DNA of 34,611 nt from Fragilaria crotonensis (lineage: Eukaryota; Bacillariophyta; Fragilariophyceae; Fragilariales; Fragilariaceae), in the NCBI GenBank assembly GCA_022925895.1, contig JAKSYS010000660.1, positions 1 to 34,611 on the forward strand, written 5' to 3'. The notes beneath the pieces were generated by a model, which was given only the letters and a program-made list of their open reading frames with translations, was not told the DNA's origin and did not search any database. A program made the translations under genes and the position numbers. Shown here piece after piece: positions 8,389 through 19,659 of this stretch. The stretch's first letter is position 1. Each line of letters opens with the position of its first letter.

Positions 8389-10358
8389 AAACATGACAGT
8401 CCTTCTTTCTTTGCATCATAGAGGTGCAGTGCCTAATCAGCCTCCCATCCCAGCATAAGGACACCGTGAGTTAGCTTTATTGCCATGCCGTTGTATGTTG
8501 TACCAGCACTATTTTTTCCCGAAGACATTGGGAAGCACAAAGTACCAATCTGTTGTGGTACCAGGCTCATCTTCAGTCCAGATGCTGAACCCTTGCGACG
8601 CGTCGTTAACGTCATAGTGGGAGGAGTTTGCCAAATCAACACTAACATCCATTGTATGGGACACACGACAAGATGCACCATCACCCCTCATGCCACCCGA
8701 AGGTTTCAGGTCGGCATCATCTTCCATGTCCTGCATGACCCTTAGCACAGCAGGAACCGATTCCGAGGCCAGCTGGGCTGCAGCTCGAACACACGCCCCA
8801 AGAACCGGACGGTCCAAAAGAGTAGAAGATGCAACATATTGTGTTCTAGTCACAAGATCCCTTTCAATTCGAGTCCCCACCGGGTGCATAGACCCAAGAT
8901 CACCCTGGTTTGCCCTTACCCCCGAAGCACCACGACTTCGACGAACACTGGCAGCATGGTCACGAACAAGTCCAACCAGATCAAGGGCACCCCTGCCAAG
9001 TGCAGGAAGGTACCTTACCTGTATCACAGAATCGCGAAATAGGGCAACCATATTGTTCCCTGATGGTGACGAATATGAACGGAAACATTGACATCCACAT
9101 CGCCTTCCTTTTCAGGATCAATGATCCAAACCGAATCTGGATTTATATGGTGATGGAGGTATCCCGCAACATAATGACGGCAGCCTCTTCTTGCCGATGT
9201 TGACTGTAAATACTTTTCAAGGTAGTCTCGCCGAAGCTCTTGTGTATTCCTTGTGGAATGAAAGTCCGCCCCAAATATAGTCCGGTGGTAAGCGGGAGAA
9301 TCCTCGTCGGCACATTGCTGTACATGATACACAGACTTGGGTGGAGATTTGTCGAAAGTGATTCCGACAGCATTACCAGTGAGACGGTCGGGAATGACAA
9401 GTTTCGGCGAACCCCGATGGATCCTCCATCTCCAGACACAGTCAGGATCACCACCCCACAGACGTGTCACATAACCACCTTTCCCAAATCTCCTCTCCTT
9501 CTTCCCGTTCTTGACAACCCGAAGCCAGTTAATGTCAAGTGGTACATGCGTATTTGGCACGCCAACACATACCTTCCTCCTCTCCCGGTGGCAGTAAAAC
9601 ACACCCGCCTCCGGAAGCACAGCGACCAACGCCCTGAAACGGTGGTCGTGACAGGGCTCCTTCAGGGAAATGTCATCAATACGCATCTTGACGGGAGTAT
9701 CAACCGTAGCGCGGGTGGAAGACAATGGCCTTGGAACTTTCTTGGAACGCGCCAAGACAGCATCGAGAACAATGATCTCAAGAACGTGAGGAACAGCCAC
9801 ACCACACGTCTTGTCGCGATCACACTTCATGAATTGGCACTGTTCCACGGAAACATTACCAACACCAAAGGTATCCACTAGTGCTTCGTGAATACTGGAA
9901 ACGAAGGTTTTGCAAACCTGTGCTCCAGGCGGGATGGCATCATGCACCCACTTTGAACCGGCTGTGGGCAATCCCTGATGATGGAGAAAGCGCTTGGTGA
10001 AAGACTCCGACAGATGACGTGGAATGCATTTCGACAACACCGCCGCAGCCTGCACTTGACTAGGGCAGAATGTCTTGCGGCGCGCGGGATCCGAAAAATG
10101 CGACTCATCTCCAGACGAAAGACCGCAAAAGACACGTGGATTTTTGTACCCCGCAATGATATAACGCGAAAGCTCTCCAGGAAACGTTCGGCCCCCAACC
10201 ACATGGGAAGCCACCAACACACGACGACGTACCGGCGAGGCGAGATCCTGAACATCCAAGACATCAGAGTCCGCCTTGCGTTTGCGGTTCTCACAAGGAG
10301 AGGAGCCACATTCCCGAGTATGATTGCAAGAGCGTCTCCCAAATGGTGAAGTAGACAT
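8389..10358 (-). pseudogene. Cargo gene with putative 2OG-Fe(II) dioxygenase-like segment
   Basis: Reads leftward from ATG 10356-10358 (MSTSPFGRRSCNH). An earlier in-frame ATG at 10452-10454 lies in the minisatellite and is unlikely to be the start. The N-terminus is Cys-rich with a nuclear-signal-like NRKRKADSD and PVRRRV; 440 codons stay open to 9024. One frame change near 9045 links to a second frame (RDSVIQVRYLPALGRGALDL) that ends in MDVSVDLANSSHYDVNDASQ, FSIWTEDEPG and DWYFVLPNVFG. After another shift near 8520 comes GMAIKLTHGVLMLGWEAD, an in-frame TAG (8433-8435), then LHLYDAKKEG and LWHFLAAK. HxD (HYD, 8611-8619) followed by a later His in a beta-rich context resembles the double-stranded beta-helix of 2-oxoglutarate/Fe(II) oxygenases such as TET/JBP, but this is pattern resemblance only. 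Similar proteins seem familiar from diatom genomes. Alternative: an unclassified transposon accessory protein. Confidence 0.5.
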
Positions 10359-10359
10359 A

Positions 10360-12330
10360 ATTGCAAGAACAACAAGCACCGCGTCACTGGATGGCAACGA
10401 CGATCCTCTTCGCAACGTCAGGTACCGCGGCGTCAACAAACAATCGAGCGTCACTGGATGGCAACGACGATTCGTTTCTTCGCAACGTCAAGCAATGGCG
10501 ACAACAATTCTCTTCGCAACGTCAAGCTCCGCGTCACTGGATGGCAACGACGATTCTCCTCGCAACGTCAAGCGATGGCGACAACAATTCTCTTCGCAAC
10601 GTCAAGCACCGCGTCACTGGATGGCAACGACGATCCTTTCGCAACGTCAAGTACCGCGGCGTCAACAAACAATCGAGCGTCACTGGATGGCAACGACGAT
10701 TCGTTTCTTCGCAACGTCAAGCGATGGCGACGACAATTCTCTTCGCAACGTCAAGCTCCGCGTCACTGGATGGCAACGACGATTCTCTTCGCAACGTCAA
10801 GTACCACGGCGTCAACAAACAATCGAGCGTCACTGGATGGCAACGACGATTCGTTTCTTCGCAACGTCAAAGCGATGGCGACGACAATTCTCTTCGCAAC
10901 GTCAAGCACCGCGTCACTGGATGGCAACGACGATCCTTTCGCAACGTCAAGTACCGCGGCGTCAACAAACAATCGAGCGTCACTGGATGGCAACGACGAT
11001 TCGTTTCTCGCAACGTCAAGCGATGGCGACGACAATTCTCTTCGCAACGTCAAGCACCGCGTCACTGGATGGCAACGACGATTCTCTTCGCAACGTCAAG
11101 TACCACGGCGTCAACAAACAATCGAGCGTCACTGGATGGCAACGACGATTCGTTTCTTCGCAACGTCAAAGCGATGGCGACGACAATTCTCTTCGCAACG
11201 TCAAGCACCGCGTCACTGGATGGCAACGACGATCCTTTCGCAACGTCAAGTACCACGGCGTCAACAAACAATCGAGCGTCACTGGATGGCAACGACGATT
11301 CGTTTCTTCGCAACGTCAAAGCGATGGCGACGACAATTCTCTTCGCAACGTCAAGCACCGCGTCACTGGATGGCAACGACGATCCTTTCGCAACGTCAAG
11401 TACCGCGGCGTCAACAAACAATCGAGCGTCACTGGATGGCAACGACGATTTGTTTCTTCGCGAAGTCAAAGCAATGGCGACGACAATTCTCTTCGCAACG
11501 TCAAGTACCGCGTCACTGGATGGCAACGACGATTCTCTTCGCAACGTCAAGTACCGCGGCGTCAACAAACAATCGAGCGTCACTGGATGGCAACGACGAT
11601 TTGTTTCTTCGCAACGTCAAAGCGATGGCGATGACAATTCTCTTCGCAACGTCAAACACCGCGTCACTGGATGGCAACGACGATCCTTTCGCAACGTCAA
11701 GTACTGCAGCGTCAACAAACAATCAAGCGTCACTGGATGGCAACGACGATTCGTTTCTTCGCGACGTCAAAGCGATGGCGACGACAATTCTCTTCGCAAC
11801 GTCAAGCACCGCGTCACTGGATGGCAACGACGATTCTCTTCGCAACGTCAAGTACCGCGGCGTCAACAAACAATCGAGCGTCACTGGATGGCAACGACGA
11901 TTTGTTTCTTCGCAACGTCAAAGCAATGGCGATGACAATTCTCTTCGCAACGTCAAGCACCGCGTCACTGGATTGCAACGACGATCCTCTTCGCAACGTC
12001 AAGAACTGCGGCGTCAACACACAATCGAGCGTCACTGGATGGCAACGACGATTTGTTTCTTCGCGACGTTAAGTTTCCTTTCTTTGCAGCGATGCGAACC
12101 GCGTCACTGGATGGCAGCGACGATTCACTTTGAAACCTTAAGTACAACGTCGGTAAGGGCGACGAAGATTCCTTTCGCACCGTTAAGCGGCACCGCGTCA
12201 GCGAGCGACGGGAACGACAATTCCTCTCGCAACGTTAAGCACCGTGTCACTGGATGGAAGCGACGATTTGATCTTGATTGTTACTGGATGGCAACAAAAG
12301 ATCGTATTCGTCAAACCTTGTGAACGTGTG
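10360..12330. repeat. Higher-order minisatellite, 150-bp period
   Basis: The landmark CAATCGAGCG recurs at 10441, 10670, 10820, 10970, 11119, 11269, 11419, 11570, 11720 (one change), 11871 and 12022, so the period is 149-151 bp after one longer first interval. Each unit has three sub-units of about 37, 47 and 66 bp that share a core GATGGCAACGACGAT ... TTCGCAACGTCAA. Copies decay after about 12060. All three plus frames are open for more than 1.2 kb (up to 621 codons, 10458-12323) and minus frames are open for up to 173 codons, because the unit has almost no stop codons and a length of 50 codons. It sits directly at the 5' end of the minus-strand cargo gene. Confidence 0.92.
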
Positions 12331-12956
12331 TTAATTGCTACAAATTGCGGGGAAAGAAACTAAAAAAGCAGAGCGGTGAAAAAAGTACTAGAGGACTACG
12401 TACAGGCTAGTTCGCAACATATGTTGCACAAACAACAAGACTGCAATGTGGGACTTCATTTTGCCGCTTAAAAACCACAAATTTGCGCTGTACAAGCATA
12501 CATACAAAGAAGGTATCTACATATATGCCATATATGTAGAAACTTAGTTACATAGGGGAATTTGCCATGTACACGCATACATGCAAAGAAGGTATCTAGG
12601 TATATGCCATGTATGAAGAAACTTAGTTACATAGGGAATAAGTTGAAACTTGGAAACCATTTGATAACTGTAGCTTACACTGGCAATACGTGCAAAACGA
12701 CGTATCATAACCGTCGTGGCACTGACATGTTTGCAGTACGTATTGATACGTAGTACGTATCAACCTGTGCTAAGTATCAAAGATATGCATACTACAACTT
12801 GCTCATAATGGGAGCATATGCGCATATGCACGCAAAATTTCGTTCGAAATACTACATACGTGACTATATATCTTTGCATTGAGAAAATGCGTTGCAAACC
12901 GGTGTAGAATTGAATTCAGGTACTATGCCTCAAAGTACCCAGCACAGACATCTACA
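12331..12956. other. Non-coding, palindrome-rich spacer inside the DNA transposon
   Basis: Holds perfect or near-perfect palindromes: GCAACATATGTTGC (12414-12427), TTGATACGTA / TACGTATCAA around a single central G (12743-12763) and GCATATGCGCATATGC (12814-12829). A direct repeat pair of about 75-80 bp lies at 12484-12556 and 12562-12640. No convincing gene. It lies between the divergent cargo gene (minus) and accessory gene (plus), so promoter or replication functions are possible but unproven. Confidence 0.7.
12484..12640. repeat. Direct repeat pair, about 75-80 bp
   Basis: Two adjacent copies share GGTATCT, TATATGCCAT and AGAAACTTAGTTACATAGGG at equal spacing, with scattered substitutions and a few indels. 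Confidence 0.8.
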
Positions 12957-13399
12957 TCATGCTGGTACAAACAAAATTCAAATACCATGCGAGGTACTAA
13001 ACGTACTACAGTAACATAGCAATTCGTACGTGGAGACATATGTATATGTACACCACGTAATAGAACACAAACGTAGTAAATATAGCTGTACATACAGCAT
13101 GTACAGGGAGTAATAGTATGCATACGGTGATTTGAAATCAAATGTACGACCGGTTGTCCTCGCATCCGCCCAACGAAAACATCATGCTGGTACAAACAAA
13201 ATTCAAATACCATGCGTGGTACTAAACGTACTACATACAGTAACATAGCAATGCGTACGTGGAGACATATGTATACACCATGTATAAAATAGAACATAAA
13301 CGTAGTAAATATAGCTGTACATACAGCATGTACAAGGAGTACTACTGGTACGGTGATTTGAAATCAAATGTACGACCGGTTGTCCTCGCATCCGCCCAA
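12957..13399. repeat. 217-bp tandem duplication with hairpin
   Basis: Copy 1 at 12957-13173 and copy 2 at 13182-13399 both begin TCATGCTGGTACAAAC and end CCTCGCATCCGCCCAA, separated by 8 bases. Each contains a hairpin with arms CTGTACAT / ATGTACAG (13086-13106 and 13315-13335). Copy 2 ends 24 bases before the ATG of the accessory gene, so the repeats are in its promoter position. Confidence 0.93.
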
Positions 13400-13422
13400 G
13401 AACAAAAAGGAGCGCACAAAAC

Positions 13423-13882
13423 ATGAAAAGAAACACAAACTCCAACACATTGTCTGAAACATTGTACGACCAGGTAAGAGGAAACAAGCAATTAAGACGA
13501 ACAGGAATGCCGCCAAAGAGGGTTTGGAATGATGAAAACATAGACCCAGAATCAGGAGGTAGGTTAAAAGATGTGCAGGGAAGGAGAGTACAGCAGAGGA
13601 GGAGTCTGCGCAACTTGAATCAAAATTTGGAACAGCATTTGAACGCAAATGGCAACGAGAGTAGAGGAAGCTCACCATCTAAGTCTGTATTGGAGGAACT
13701 AGACACCCTTTCACAAGATAACTGCTCTAGTAGTGAGGATGACTCTCATGCAGTAGGAGAAGGTCACCATGAGCGGGATCGCCAGCAACAGGAGGGAGGA
13801 CCCCATTTTTCTGGTGATGTGCAAGTCGACGGCATGCCTCCATCCAGAGACATTCCAGGTGACACTTCATATCACCTGAACA
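13423..13882 (+). pseudogene. Transposon accessory gene, 5' part, cut by the LINE
   Basis: ATG 13423 (MKRNTNSNTLSETLYD). The encoded part is hydrophilic, rich in R, Q, N, S and D/E, with KRVWNDENIDPESGG and QGRRVQQRRSLRNLNQNLEQ, and an acidic serine stretch (SSSEDDSHAVGEGHH). It looks disordered and possibly nuclear. At 13882 the LINE insertion begins; as written the frame ends 14 bases later at a stop (13894-13896). The reading continues in phase at 22101 (NGNMLQGGSN). No catalytic domain is seen. Confidence 0.72.
13868..13882. repeat. LINE target site duplication, left copy
   Basis: CATATCACCTGAACA, repeated at 22086-22100; two preceding T bases also match, giving up to 17 bp, but they may belong to the T tail of the LINE. 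Length fits target-primed reverse transcription. Confidence 0.92.
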
Positions 13883-13969
13883 GAATTTTCACTTAGGAGA
13901 AAATAGTAAGCCCACTAGGTTTTTCTACGTGAATCTTGAGTAGGTCTTGGTACCTGCGCTTCAACGACG

Positions 13970-16021
13970 ATGATGGACCCTTCCGTTCATCATGCCACCG
14001 GACGCCTTCAAGCAACAAGCGATCTTCCATGCGATGACGACGATACCGTAGTTACACCTAACCGTGGAGAAAGTTCAAAGTCAACTGTCAAGTCTAGCGT
14101 CGAAATAACGCTTAGATTTCGTTTTGTTCCATCTCAAAACAACGACAACATTCATCCAGCAATCCTTCATGCAAATTGGATGCATGAAGCTATTATGGCC
14201 TTCGGTAGCGATAAGATTCAGTTCTTCGATAATCGAAATCGCCAAGTCAGTAAGATCGAGCCACTTCGTATTGATCCCGAGATGCATGTCCAGCAGTTTC
14301 ATCTCCATTTCGATCGTCACACTCGCCAGCACAAGAATACTACGTACACCAACAACAGTCAGGACCACAAAAGCGTTTCGACTTATATCGTTCATCGAAT
14401 CCGTTCGGTGGTTTCCTTGAGCGAACTAAAGGCAACCAATTCAATCTTCAAGTTGATGAAAGAACATAATTTCTACGTGAACGAACATCGTTGGAGCGAA
14501 ACGGACTGGGAAACGACACAACTCGGTTTTATCTATGGTCTCGACCCACAGTTCTATGACATTGACCAAGCGACAACCAAGTTCACCAATACCCTACGTC
14601 AGGCGTTACCGCGGATGAAGATCCCCAAATTTAGATTGGTGTATTGTTCCCCAAAGATCAAAACAGCGAAAGGACGCATCGTCAGAACCAAAGCGTACGC
14701 AGTGGAAACTTTGAGAGCAGATCGAGACGAGCTTAGCAAACAATTGAAAGAAGCATACAAAGAAAGCGGAACCTTTGTACCCTTTCAAATGAGATCTCGT
14801 CACCCGGATGCATTCGAGCGTTTCATCAAAGCACAAACTCGAACGTTAGCAACAAACTACGTTATCGTGTTGAATCACATTGGACAAGATGCAATGCACT
14901 ACCTTTCCGAACGCATCATCGCTACATCGGGTGTCATTTCGCTATTACCGTGTCGATCCGTGAATGAGGATGGAAAATACAAAGTATTAGTCCATCAAAA
15001 GAACTATCATCAGGTACGGGAAGTATTGAAAGAGGCGATTCCAAAGTGGTACGAAGAACACGTCGAACCAGATGCTAAAGTTTCGGCAGATCGATACCCT
15101 GGACCTCCAGCAGTATCGCCGATTGAATCCGATGGCATCTCGCAAGGCGATCATTCTTATTTGACAATCAGTATTAATACTGCAATGTCAATCGGCTCGA
15201 ATATCTCAAACGAAAGTCCACCTACATTCATATATCGCAAGGAACAACAGAGCGTTACAGACGAATCTACACTAGGAGGCAGCCAAGCTAATTCATCATA
15301 CGTCGGTAAAGCATCGTGGGCAGATAAAGTCCGTGGATCACAAACTTACTCATCAAGCGAGCAGACTTCCACAGTCGAGTCGGAACAACACAAACTCCTA
15401 CAACAGGAACTCGCTAAAAGTAGAGACGAGGTTGCTGCGTTACGAGAGAGGTTAGCCATGATTGAAGGCAAGCAAGCACAAGACCAAGCAACTATCGAAG
15501 AAAAAGTACAAAGTCAGGTATCGCAGGCCTTGCAAGAACAGTTCAGAGTCTTTACTCATGACATGACAACAATGTTTAGTCAAATGATGATGGCACAGAT
15601 GTCGTCTAATGCATCCAAAAGAAGAGCAACACAAATCGACGAGCCAGATGACGATGATATAAAAAAGGTACAAAGCAATCACATCGAAGGAGCTAAAAGA
15701 TGGGATAACAAAGCAACACCGAGAAAAACGTCAGAATCGAGAGTCGAAAATGAAGACCAAAGAATGTGTATGACACCAACAAAGTTAGCAGCCCAGATGA
15801 TCGACCACCAAGATGGCCTATGGAATGATAAATCGAGCTCAGCGCAAATCAATAAACAAAACAATGGAATCGCCAAGAATAAAGAAGGCGAACAAGACAA
15901 CAAGTCGGACTCAGGAGAGAATGACTTCAATAAGCAAGGCTCTGGCATTGAGAGCAGCAACAAGTCCTCGACATCGGAAACATTCATGGATACAGAGGCA
16001 CACGACAACCACAATGATTAA
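13970..16021 (+). CDS. LINE ORF1 protein, intact, 683 aa
   Basis: A single open frame from ATG 13970 (a second ATG follows at once). LINE ORF1 proteins bind the element RNA and escort it to the nucleus. N-terminal third holds SVEITLRFRFVPSQNN, a phrase like those in gag-like proteins of other diatom retroelements. Residues about 440-455 include KASWADKVRG, common in LINE gag-like proteins. Residues about 470-545 are predicted coiled coil by their heptads (LLQQELAKSRDEVAALRERL), fitting oligomer formation. The tail is polar and charged (K, D, E, N, S). No CCHC knuckle is present. The stop at 16019-16021 overlaps the ORF2 start in ATGATTAA. Intact over 2 kb while ORF2 is broken. Confidence 0.88.
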   Translation: MMDPSVHHATGRLQATSDLPCDDDDTVVTPNRGESSKSTVKSSVEITLRFRFVPSQNNDNIHPAILHANWMHEAIMAFGSDKIQFFDNRNRQVSKIEPLRIDPEMHVQQFHLHFDRHTRQHKNTTYTNNSQDHKSVSTYIVHRIRSVVSLSELKATNSIFKLMKEHNFYVNEHRWSETDWETTQLGFIYGLDPQFYDIDQATTKFTNTLRQALPRMKIPKFRLVYCSPKIKTAKGRIVRTKAYAVETLRADRDELSKQLKEAYKESGTFVPFQMRSRHPDAFERFIKAQTRTLATNYVIVLNHIGQDAMHYLSERIIATSGVISLLPCRSVNEDGKYKVLVHQKNYHQVREVLKEAIPKWYEEHVEPDAKVSADRYPGPPAVSPIESDGISQGDHSYLTISINTAMSIGSNISNESPPTFIYRKEQQSVTDESTLGGSQANSSYVGKASWADKVRGSQTYSSSEQTSTVESEQHKLLQQELAKSRDEVAALRERLAMIEGKQAQDQATIEEKVQSQVSQALQEQFRVFTHDMTTMFSQMMMAQMSSNASKRRATQIDEPDDDDIKKVQSNHIEGAKRWDNKATPRKTSESRVENEDQRMCMTPTKLAAQMIDHQDGLWNDKSSSAQINKQNNGIAKNKEGEQDNKSDSGENDFNKQGSGIESSNKSSTSETFMDTEAHDNHND

Positions 16022-17258
16022 TAGTAATCCAGGATCGTATATCAGGCAGGCTCATGATAGAAATGTTCACAGGACGCATTCTGTAACGCCTATGGACCGT
16101 CTGAATATCGCACAGACAGAATGGAGGAAGATTTTCACGCAAACTATAGACGACACAGGAACGACTCGGGTTAACAGAGAGATACAATTGTCGACAACGA
16201 ATCAACGAAATAATCATATATGGGGCGATGAAATGGAAAATAAAGGAGACGGAATACTCAGAGTTTATTCGGCAAACGTCAACGGATTTACACTGGATCG
16301 CAGAGGAGGACAATTCGATACATATTGCACAACTTTACAAGAAGTACAGGCGGACATAGCGTGCGGACAAGAACACAACCTCGACTCCATGCAATCACCA
16401 GTTCGAAGTATAGTATTCGATACTACACGTAAGTACTGGCAACGGTCACGGATTAACTTCGCAAACACCCCCGTCGTCTTCAAGAATTTATATAAACCAG
16501 GCGGCACATTCATGATGACAATGGGAAACGCTACAGGCAGAATCAAGTCTACATCACAAGACAAATGGGGTCGATGGACAAGTCAAACATTTCAGGGAAG
16601 AGCAGGTGTTATATTTACAGTAATCTCAGCTTATCAAGTCGTTACAGATAGTCCAGGCAAAGGTTTGATGACAGCGGCATCTCAACAACAAAGTTTTCTC
16701 ATCCAAGAACAAGATCCGGTGATCGCCCCCAGAGAGGCTTTTCGGCGAGATTTGAAACGGTTTCTTCAGCAATGTCGCAGCGAACGTCATGAAATTCTCT
16801 TGGTCGGCGACTTCAATGAGCAAATCGGAGACGAACAAGACTCCATGCAAAAAATAGTAGACGACATTGGCTTAATTGATGTAATGAAGCACCGGCACGG
16901 AGGCAGACTTCCAGCAACTTACGCCCGCGGCCAGAGATGTTTGGATTACGCCCTCGCCACCCCGCATGTAATTAATGCAGTGGAAAAAGCAGGGTATGAA
17001 GCATTCAACGCAAGATACCAAACGGACCATCGAACGTATTTTGTGGATCTTTCGACAGACAAGTTGTTCGGAATTCAGATTCAACCATTATCAAAATACG
17101 AGCCACGAGTGTTGAAGGCAAACAATCTGAAACAGGTGACGGCATACATCAAAGCAAAACACAAGTATCTGGATGCACATAACGTCTTCGACAGGATGAA
17201 ACGCTTAGAATTGCCAGGAATAGACATCGATTTGCAGAAAGACTCGATAAAGATGTAG
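16014..17258 (+). pseudogene. LINE ORF2 part 1: AP-type endonuclease (EEP family)
   Basis: Likely start ATG 16014, which overlaps the ORF1 stop by 8 bases, suggesting coupled reinitiation. After a 75-residue leader the endonuclease/exonuclease/phosphatase fold shows its motifs in order: YSANVNGFTL (metal-site Asn), DIACGQEHNLD (Glu), ISAYQVV (Tyr), LLVGDFNEQIG (Asp and Asn) and QTDHRTYFVDL (Asp-His pair). This enzyme nicks the target strand to prime reverse transcription. The frame stops at 17256-17258; homology continues in another frame from about 17235. Confidence 0.9.
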
Positions 17259-18502
17259 AAGCGGCGAGCCTTGCAGCTGAACAAACCATTCCTCACTTCG
17301 ACAAACCATTCTGGTCAGTCGACTTAGCACAAGCTAGGAAAAAAGTTCAAGTGGTGAATAAGTGCTTATCAATGGCGAGGACACGATTGGATAATTGGGA
17401 GGTCATACAGCACGAGTGGCAGGACGTTTTTCCATCCGAAGAGATGCCCAGAACCACACAAGCGTGTAAAGAATTACTCAAAGAATTGAAACGCCAAGTT
17501 CAAGAATTGGTCAAATCCAGTTACGAAGTAAGGGCAAGCGAAAGAAGAAAAAAGATCGACGAATTGACAGCATCGGCGGTTGCAAGTGATCAGGATCAAG
17601 CTACAAGGTTGCGACATCTACAAAAAGCGGAAGCCCTCAACCAACTCTTCTCAAAGTTGCGACGATTACGACTGACTCATGAGCGACAAGGCGTTACACG
17701 TATCGAAATACCGACAGATTTGACGATGGATCCAAAAGAGTGCACCTCGTGGCAACAGATTGATATCCCAACTCAAGTTTTGCATCATCTTCGGACACGG
17801 AATCAGAAGCATTTCGGACAAGCGCAAGGGACTCCGTTCACTGTTCCACCGTTGAGTACAGACCTTGGATTCACAGGCCAGCGTTCGGCAGCGAAACAAC
17901 TACTAACAGGAACTTACCAACACGATCCGGAAATGCAAAGCAATCTTCGACTGTTGTTAGATCATTTGAAACAATCAGCAGAAATAGCGACAATGGAACA
18001 CATGGCCTCCATAACCGAGGGCGAGATGAAGAGTAAACTACAAGTATGGCGAGAATCCACTGCGACCTCACCATCAGGATTACATCTCGGGCATTACAAA
18101 GCATTGATAGCAAAGCATCAATATTCCAACATTCCAGAAGATGAAGATGAAGAACACAAAGCCAATCGGGAAGAACTTGACAAAATGCAGTCCGATTTGT
18201 TCCAACTTCATTTGCACTTGATAAACTACGCCCTGACTCGAGGATACTCCTATCGCCGGTGGCAGAAAGTGGCAAATAGTATACTGTTCAAAGAACCAGG
18301 GAACATTCGGATCCATCGTACCAGAGTTATCCATCTGTATGAAGCAGATTACAATCTAGCGATGGGATTAAAATGGCGATCAGCATTGTATCACGCAGAG
18401 AGTCTATCACTTCTAAACGATGGCCAATATGGATCGCGACCTCATCGGAATGCAATAGACCCAGTATTCATCGAAGAACTTCAGTTTGAGATTTCCGCTT
18501 AA
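17238..18502 (+). pseudogene. LINE ORF2 part 2: linker and N-terminal half of reverse transcriptase
   Basis: The open frame includes a helical, charged linker (KELLKELKRQVQELVKSSYE, LFSKLRRLRLTHERQG) and then reverse transcriptase fingers: WRESTATSPSGLHLGHYKAL, RWQKVANSILFKEPGNIRIH with the nearby RVIHLYEADYNLAM and HAESLSLLNDGQYGSRPHRN. These match the non-LTR RT blocks before motif A. Stop at 18500-18502 with a frame change straight after. Confidence 0.88.
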
Positions 18503-19659
18503 CAAGAAAAACATTGGTGCAGACGAATTACGATGCAGCCTCGTGCTACGACCGGATTGTTCCAAACTTGGCAATGGTTGCAAGTCAGACATTTGGAGTG
18601 CCCCCTTCAGTGACAGCGTCAAACGCGCGGACGCTAAAGCACGCAAGATATCACATCAGAACCGAAATGGGATTAGCAGAAGAGAGCTACACGCATAGCA
18701 ATACTCACCCAATATACGGAACAGGACAAGGAAGTGGTAATTCTCCTGCTATATGGTGTTTCTTGTCGAGTCTACTTTACGATTGCTATGACCAGAAAGC
18801 AGCAAAGGCAACTTACAAAAATCCAAGTACATCAGAAACAGTGGAACTCGGTATGGTCGGCTTCGTCGATGACTCAAACGGGCAAACCAACCTGTTCGAT
18901 CATGAGGAAACGGAAAATGCACGCCATCAGATTATCACCCAGTTGGAAAATAACGCACAACTCTGGGCGGAACTGCTTGGGATTTCTGGAGGAGCATTAG
19001 AACCATCGAAGTGCTCGTATCACGTTATGGCTTGGCAATTCACGGTAACAGGAGCCCCTATCCTAATGACGGATTCGTCTCAGTTCAAAGGAGTCCGCGT
19101 AAAAGATCCCGCATCAGGAATCGATCAAGAACTCACGTACTTGTCTCCATATGCATCACACAAAACCTTGGGTCACTACAAAGATCCGGCGGGCACACAG
19201 CGCGAACAATATCGACAACTGAAATCCAAGAGCGATAATTCGGTCGAATTTTTGTATCAATGTTCATTGACCCCAGAAGAAGCATGGACGTTCTATTACG
19301 CGTGCTACTTACCAAGTATCGGTTATCCCCTCGCAAATTCACACTTCACGGCAGCTCAATTAAACAATATTCAACGGAAAGCGATGTCAATCATCATTGC
19401 GAAATGTGGATATAATCGGAACACAAAACGAGCTATCATATACGGTCCATTGGAATACGGCGGCGCTAATTTCAGGAGATTGTATGACCAACAAGGTATC
19501 GGACAAGTTCAATTATTCTTGAGGCATTGGCGCAACAAGACAACAGCAGGAAGGCTACTCCGATGTGCCGTAGCTTGGGCACAATACTGTGTTGGGACCT
19601 CACTACCGTTGATGGAAAATGTGTACGATAATCTCCGCATCTGGAATCCAAATGGTTAA
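18503..19659 (+). pseudogene. LINE ORF2 part 3: reverse transcriptase palm and thumb
   Basis: Motif A is NYDAASCYDRIVPNLA (catalytic Asp), motif B is YGTGQGSGNSPAIWCFLSSL, and motif C is FVDD at 18862-18873 in GMVGFVDDSNGQTN. The thumb region follows with EEAWTFYYACYLPSIGYPLA and LNNIQRKAMSIIIAKCGYNR. All catalytic acids are kept, so the polymerase core is not degraded by substitution; only frame changes at both ends separate it from its neighbours (stop 19657-19659). Confidence 0.92.

Noticed and set aside
10458-12323. Open frame of 621 codons (and 524- and 436-codon frames overlapping it) as a repeat protein gene
   Set aside because: All three frames are open over the same array because the 150-bp unit lacks stops; no frame is favoured and no flanking coding sequence is attached.
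10360-12330. CRISPR-like array
   Set aside because: Repeats are 150 bp with related internal sub-units and no unique spacers, in a eukaryotic transposon context.
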